Source: Elusimicrobiota bacterium
Lineage (GTDB): Bacteria > Elusimicrobiota > Endomicrobiia > Endomicrobiales > Endomicrobiaceae
Direction of reading: 5' to 3'
Length of the DNA stretch: 6,192 bases
Assembly: GCA_031282945.1 (NCBI GenBank)
Contig: JAITCX010000196.1
Span: forward strand, 1 to 6,192
A program made the translations under genes and the position numbers. Below the pieces are notes generated by a model, which saw nothing but the letters and a program-made list of their open reading frames with translations, did no database searches and was not told where the DNA came from. The first letter of the stretch is position 1; each line of letters starts with the position of its first letter. Positions 4,992 to 6,192 of this stretch are shown one piece after another.

Positions 4992-5096
4992 TTTAAAATG
5001 AATATATTGTTGAATTTTAAGCATTTAACTAATATTAATAGAGAGAAACGCCGGAAAATTTTTAAAGTATCAAAAAAGCGATTTAACAAGAAATAA
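4992..5096 (+). pseudogene. Relic of a PIN toxin gene 3' region
   Basis: Positions 4992-5048 align to 3680-3742 of the PIN gene. Counting by hand, 49 of 57 bases match, plus a clean 6-nt deletion. The encoded peptide reads MNILLNFKHLTNINREK against MDILLSWNFKHLANINKEK, so Ser-Trp is lost and the acidic residue D121 has become Asn. A short frame runs from 4998 to a stop at 5094-5096 (32 codons), but there is no upstream PIN domain and no ribosome site. It begins within 7 nt of the exporter stop codon, as if the 5' part had been replaced. Similarity ends near 5048. I regard it as dead. Confidence 0.7.
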
Positions 5097-5123
5097 AAAG
5101 TAAAGCGGTAATAGGAGATTTAC

Positions 5124-6008
5124 ATGTTTAATACCAAAGGAATAATTTTAGCGGGAGGCAGGGCCACAAGGCTTTATCCCGTGACGACAGCTGTCAGTAA
5201 ACAACTTTTGCCTGTATATAATAAACCAATGATATATTATCCGCTTTCGGTTTTAATGTTGGCGGGGATAAGAGATATTTTGATAATTTCAAATGCGCAG
5301 ACGCTTCCTCTATTTAAAATTCTTTTTTCAGACGGCGCGCAATTGGGGTTGAGAATTGAATATGCATTGCAGGAAGAGCCTAATGGTTTAGCGGAAGCTT
5401 TCATAATTGGCGAAAAGTTTATCGGTTCGGATAATGTAGCTTTAATTTTAGGCGACAATATTTTGTATGGTCAGGGCTTATCCGATATTTTGCAAAATGC
5501 CAGAGACCGCAAAGAGGGCGCAAGCGTTTTCGGCTATTATGTAAAAGATCCAAACAGGTATGGAATTGTTGAGTTGGACAAAAACAATAAAGCGGTTTCA
5601 ATTGTTGAAAAACCGCAAAATCCAAAATCCAATTGGGCTGTTATAGGTTTATATTTTTATGACAATAATGTAGTAAAAATTGCAAAGTCAATAAAACCTT
5701 CGGCGAGGGGCGAAATTGAAATTACAGATGTAAATGCGCAATACCTTAAAAATGGGAAATTGCATGTTGAACGTTTGGGGCGGGGATATGCATGGCTTGA
5801 TGCGGGAACGCATGAATCGCTTTTAGATGCGTCAATGTTTATTAAGACAATTGAGGACAGGCAAGGCATTATGATTGCATGTCTTGAGGAAATAGCTTTT
5901 AAAAAAGGGTATATACAGCGCCAAGATTTATTAAAACTAAGTCAAGAAGTCAGTGGAGAATACCGCGACTATTTATTGACGCTTGCAAAACAAGGAGATA
6001 GTTTATGA
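5124..6008 (+). CDS. rfbA: Glucose-1-phosphate thymidylyltransferase
   Basis: RmlA/RfbA joins dTTP and glucose-1-phosphate to make dTDP-glucose, the first step toward dTDP-L-rhamnose and related surface sugars, in the cytoplasm. At 294 residues it is full length. The nucleotide-binding loop LAGGRATRL (9-17) has Arg-Ala where many homologues have Ser-Gly. SKQLLPVYNKPMIYYPLS (25-42), EEPNGLAEAF (84-93), LGDN with the metal-binding D111 (109-112), EKPQNPKSNWAV and GRGYAWLDAGTHESL all match the family closely. AGGAG ends about 6 nt before the ATG. Its stop overlaps the rfbB ATG by 4 nt, so the two are coupled. The 138-nt upstream gap holds the PIN relic. A weak TTGAAT (5010-5015) and TATTAA (5033-5038) pair 17 bp apart within that relic could be a promoter. 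Confidence 0.97.
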   Translation: MFNTKGIILAGGRATRLYPVTTAVSKQLLPVYNKPMIYYPLSVLMLAGIRDILIISNAQTLPLFKILFSDGAQLGLRIEYALQEEPNGLAEAFIIGEKFIGSDNVALILGDNILYGQGLSDILQNARDRKEGASVFGYYVKDPNRYGIVELDKNNKAVSIVEKPQNPKSNWAVIGLYFYDNNVVKIAKSIKPSARGEIEITDVNAQYLKNGKLHVERLGRGYAWLDAGTHESLLDASMFIKTIEDRQGIMIACLEEIAFKKGYIQRQDLLKLSQEVSGEYRDYLLTLAKQGDSL

Positions 6009-6192
6009 AAAAGTTGTTGTTTATTACAGGGGGAGCTGGCTTTATTGGATCAAATTTTGTGAGATTTATATTAAACAAATATCCTGATTACAATGTTATA
6101 AATTACGATAAATTGACATATGCCGGCAATTTAGAAAATTTAAAAGATGTAGAAAACGACCCGCGCTATAAATTTATTAAAGGCGACATTTG
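6005..6192 (+). CDS. rfbB: dTDP-glucose 4,6-dehydratase, 5' part (cut by window end)
   Basis: Only the first 62 codons are present. RmlB/RfbB converts dTDP-glucose to dTDP-4-keto-6-deoxyglucose using NAD, the second step after rfbA. Residues 6-15 (FITGGAGFIG) are the glycine-rich NAD-binding loop of the extended short-chain dehydrogenase fold. D35 at the end of the second strand begins DKLTYAGNLENL, typical of RmlB. The visible part ends in GDI, where the family usually continues with a conserved charged stretch. The ATG overlaps the rfbA stop (ATGA), and AAGGAG sits 7 nt upstream inside rfbA. Later pathway genes (rfbC, rfbD) are expected downstream but cannot be seen. Confidence 0.95.
   Translation, partial: MKKLLFITGGAGFIGSNFVRFILNKYPDYNVINYDKLTYAGNLENLKDVENDPRYKFIKGDI

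Noticed and set aside
3329..5096. Mobile element or insertion sequence carrying the island
   Set aside because: There is no transposase, integrase, terminal inverted repeat or target duplication that I could find. The island is recognised only from its duplicated and decayed genes.
3281..5108. Recurring AAGCGG motif in intergenic gaps (3282, 4148, 5103)
   Set aside because: The motif is short and also occurs inside coding sequence such as rfbA, so it is likely ordinary composition rather than an attachment site or shared operator.

Overview
The window looks like a piece of an AT-rich chromosome from a diderm (Gram-negative-type) bacterium. A secretin with a signal peptide implies an outer membrane, and the dTDP-sugar genes fit O-antigen or surface-glycan synthesis. 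Most start codons have clear purine-rich Shine-Dalgarno sites. The pairing of a small Tad-like cluster with low GC and decaying genes would suit a host-associated Elusimicrobiota/Endomicrobium-type organism. That placement is a guess from general resemblance, not something the sequence proves.

Layout. Positions 1-516 hold no gene. They contain a nested inverted repeat, a promoter candidate whose -35/-10 spacer is a perfect palindrome, and a T-rich leader with repeated TTTTCA. Positions 517-3259 form a tight four-gene cluster: a very short secretin, a 58-residue Flp-like or TadE-like pilin, a TadE-like protein starting at a GTG that overlaps the previous stop codon, and a TadG-like protein. 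Together they look like envelope and pilin-like parts of a Tad / type IVb pilus or related secretion machine. The ATPase, platform protein and prepilin peptidase would have to be elsewhere.

Positions 3329-5096 are an accessory island built from copies of one toxin-antitoxin family. It holds an apparently intact PIN-domain toxin gene overlapping its candidate antitoxin gene, then a second stand-alone antitoxin paralogue with a different C-terminus. Next come a third antitoxin copy reduced to its 5' end with a stop at codon 5, an SMR-family (SugE/Gdx-like) exporter with its own promoter, and finally a relic of the PIN gene's 3' part. The exporter is therefore bracketed by two relics of the same module. 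A 21-bp perfect dyad is centred on the exporter's consensus -10 box.

From 5124 to the right edge the window enters a dTDP-sugar operon: rfbA/rmlA, overlapping by 4 nt the start of rfbB/rmlB, which is cut by the window end.

The strongest points for a second look are the repeated and decaying PIN/antitoxin modules around the exporter, the palindromes embedded in two promoters, the minimal secretin, and the small pilin gene with its coupled GTG-start neighbour.
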